Source of the DNA: Alphaproteobacteria bacterium | Lineage (GTDB): Bacteria; Pseudomonadota; Alphaproteobacteria; Micropepsales; Micropepsaceae | Reading direction: 5' to 3' | Assembly (NCBI GenBank): GCA_016792785.1 | Contig: JAEUML010000212.1 | Span: forward strand, 1-38,678 | DNA length: 38,678 nt | In this document: positions 37,494-38,678 of the stretch, one piece after another | Numbering within the stretch: the stretch's first letter is position 1 | Layout of the letters: each line of letters opens with the position of its first letter | Position numbers and translations under genes: made by a program | The notes under the pieces: model-generated | Databases searched by the model: none | The model's input: only the letters and a program-made list of their open reading frames with translations | Told to the model about the DNA's origin: nothing

Positions 37494-38294
37494 ATGAACG
37501 AAGTCTTGCTGTTTGAAGCCAACGGTCCCGTCGTCACGCTAACGATCAACCGCGCCGAGTCCCGCAATCCGCTGGGCCACGACGGTGACGGCGAAGCCTT
37601 CGCGGCTGCCGCGGCGAGGATCAACGCCGACCGCGGCATACGCGCGGTGATTCTGACCGGCGCGGGCAAAGCGTTCTCCGCAGGCGGCGACCTGAAGGCG
37701 ATGCGCGAGAAAGGCGGCGCGTTCGCAGGGCCCGGCGTTGCGATCCGCGAACGCTACCGCACAGGCATCCACAAGATCGTGCGCAGCGTCTGGGGCATCG
37801 AGGTTCCCGTCATCGCAGCCGTGAATGGCCCGGCGATCGGCCTCGGCAACGATGTCGCGTGCCTGGCCGACACCCGCATCGCGAGCGACACGGCGATCTT
37901 CGGCGCCACGTTTCTGAAAATCGGCCTCATCCCCGGTGATGGCGGTGCCTGGCTGCTCCCACGCGTCATCGGCATGGCCCGCGCGAGCGAGCTGCTCTAC
38001 ACCGGCGACACGATCGACGCGCAGACGGCACTGAGCTGGGGCCTCGTCTCGAAGGTTGTCCCCGCGGCAAGCCTGTTGGACGAAGCGACGAAACTCGCCA
38101 ACCGCATGGCCGCCCAGCCGCCCGACGTCCTGCGCATGACAAAGCGGCTCCTGCGCGAGGGCCAGGCGACGAGCTTCGACAACATTATGGAACTCTCCGC
38201 CTCCATGCAGGCACTCGCCCACCACACGGAAGACCACGCCGAAGCCGTGAACGCCTTCTTCGAAAAGCGCCCCGGGAACTACAAGGGAAGATGA
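37494..38294 (+). CDS. crotonase/enoyl-CoA hydratase family protein
   Basis: 266 residues. AFSAGGDLKAM (60-70) and NGPAIGLGND (111-120) form the oxyanion hole and CoA site. By alignment with rat enoyl-CoA hydratase, Glu144 is D120 and Glu164 is F140, so neither catalytic Glu of a standard hydratase is present; D149 in PGDGG is a candidate base, as in some isomerase or dehalogenase members. The reaction is therefore open. C-terminal FFEKRPGNYKGR is usual for the family. Coupled to a GNAT gene by ATGA. Confidence 0.88.
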   Translation: MNEVLLFEANGPVVTLTINRAESRNPLGHDGDGEAFAAAAARINADRGIRAVILTGAGKAFSAGGDLKAMREKGGAFAGPGVAIRERYRTGIHKIVRSVWGIEVPVIAAVNGPAIGLGNDVACLADTRIASDTAIFGATFLKIGLIPGDGGAWLLPRVIGMARASELLYTGDTIDAQTALSWGLVSKVVPAASLLDEATKLANRMAAQPPDVLRMTKRLLREGQATSFDNIMELSASMQALAHHTEDHAEAVNAFFEKRPGNYKGR

Positions 38295-38678
38295 CGCCTC
38301 CGACGATCGAAGGCTTCGACGTTCGCACGGCCGAAGGGCGGGACGTCGCACCGTTGCAAGCGCTCTTCGACGAGGACCCGGAATACTTCGAAATCAACGG
38401 CCGCGCCTTCCCCGTCGAAGAGATACGCGACGCGCTGCCACCCGGCCGCGCGCGCGAAGACAAGTTCCTGTTCGTCCTCGATCGCGGCGGCCGGCCCGAG
38501 GGCCTGATCGACATCATCCGCGGCTATCCCGAACCGGATGTCTGGCATCTCGGCTTCATCTTCCTGTCGAAGGCGGTGCGCGGCGGCGGGGCAGGGCGCC
38601 GCTGCCTCCACGCGCTCTACGATTGGGTGCGCGCGCAAGGCGGCACCGCGATCCGCCTTGGCGTTGTCGAGCCGAACG
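38291..38678 (+). CDS. GNAT family acetyltransferase, N-terminal part (cut by window edge)
   Basis: 129 codons are visible. RGGGAGRRCLHALYDWVRAQGGTAIRLGVVEPN is the acetyl-CoA-binding motif A region; FVLDRGGRPEGLIDIIRGYPEPDVWHLGFIFLS holds the central strands. The ATG overlaps the crotonase stop. It may acetylate a small molecule; its link to CoA metabolism is by position only. Confidence 0.8.
   Translation, partial: MTPPTIEGFDVRTAEGRDVAPLQALFDEDPEYFEINGRAFPVEEIRDALPPGRAREDKFLFVLDRGGRPEGLIDIIRGYPEPDVWHLGFIFLSKAVRGGGAGRRCLHALYDWVRAQGGTAIRLGVVEPN

Noticed and set aside
1-38678. Search for CRISPR arrays, tRNA or rRNA genes, insertion sequences and phage genes
   Set aside because: None was found by eye: no regularly spaced repeats, no transposase or integrase, no tRNA cloverleaf that I could support.

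Overview
The window looks like a chromosomal stretch of a GC-rich alphaproteobacterium. The codons strongly favour G or C in the third position, genes are packed in short operons with ATGA or GTGA overlaps, and several families are typical of that class: a PimC/PimD-type acyl-CoA dehydrogenase pair, a DivJ/PdhS-like histidine kinase, a DUF1289 protein, a LuxR/LuxI pair and REP-like hairpins. I cannot place the order. I see no rRNA, tRNA, CRISPR array, prophage or insertion sequence.

Layout. 1-4.7 kb: a catabolic cluster of unknown substrate with two paralogous luciferase-like flavin monooxygenases, a DUF3237 protein, a VOC protein, a cyclase-family hydrolase and the start of an alpha/beta hydrolase. 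Three of its promoters share one motif. 4.9-7.3 kb: an FAD amine/amino-acid oxidoreductase coupled to an MFS transporter. 7.3-9.4 kb: an M13 metallopeptidase. 9.7-14.0 kb: a coupled trio of a DUF3604 PHP-like protein, a membrane-anchored parvulin-type protein and a HupE/UreJ membrane protein. 14.0-15.3 kb: a small DUF2834-like membrane protein and a divergent XRE/MmyB-type regulator. 15.3-17.9 kb: a periplasmic sensor-like protein coupled to a histidine kinase whose phospho-acceptor His is Arg. 18.1-20.5 kb: a cold-shock operon headed by a cold-shock/Gly-Arg-rich/glyoxalase fusion, with a SufR-like Fe-S regulator upstream. 20.8-22.2 kb: an SDR and a 2-hydroxychromene-2-carboxylate isomerase-like protein. 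22.3-25.1 kb: an SPFH membrane protein, then an HslV/proteasome-like N-terminal-threonine protein with a long extension and a small unknown partner. 25.1-25.9 kb: a LOG-family protein. 26.9-28.5 kb: a quorum-sensing luxR-luxI pair with a lux-box-like palindrome between them and a small gene coupled to luxI. 28.5-31.7 kb: an SDR and an autotransporter. 32.0-33.2 kb: a DUF1289-MOSC-membrane protein operon. 33.4-35.8 kb: the two acyl-CoA dehydrogenase subunits. 35.9-37.3 kb: an intact membrane histidine kinase. 37.5 kb to the end: a crotonase coupled to a GNAT acetyltransferase that runs off the window.

The overall theme is breakdown of organic acids, CoA thioesters and cyclic compounds, mixed with signalling genes. 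The items most worth follow-up are the HslV-like protein and its partner, the pseudo-histidine kinase, the cold-shock/glyoxalase fusion, the DUF3604-PPIase-HupE trio, the shared promoter motif in the monooxygenase cluster, and the small gene coupled to luxI. All function calls rest on motif recognition by eye; no database search was run.
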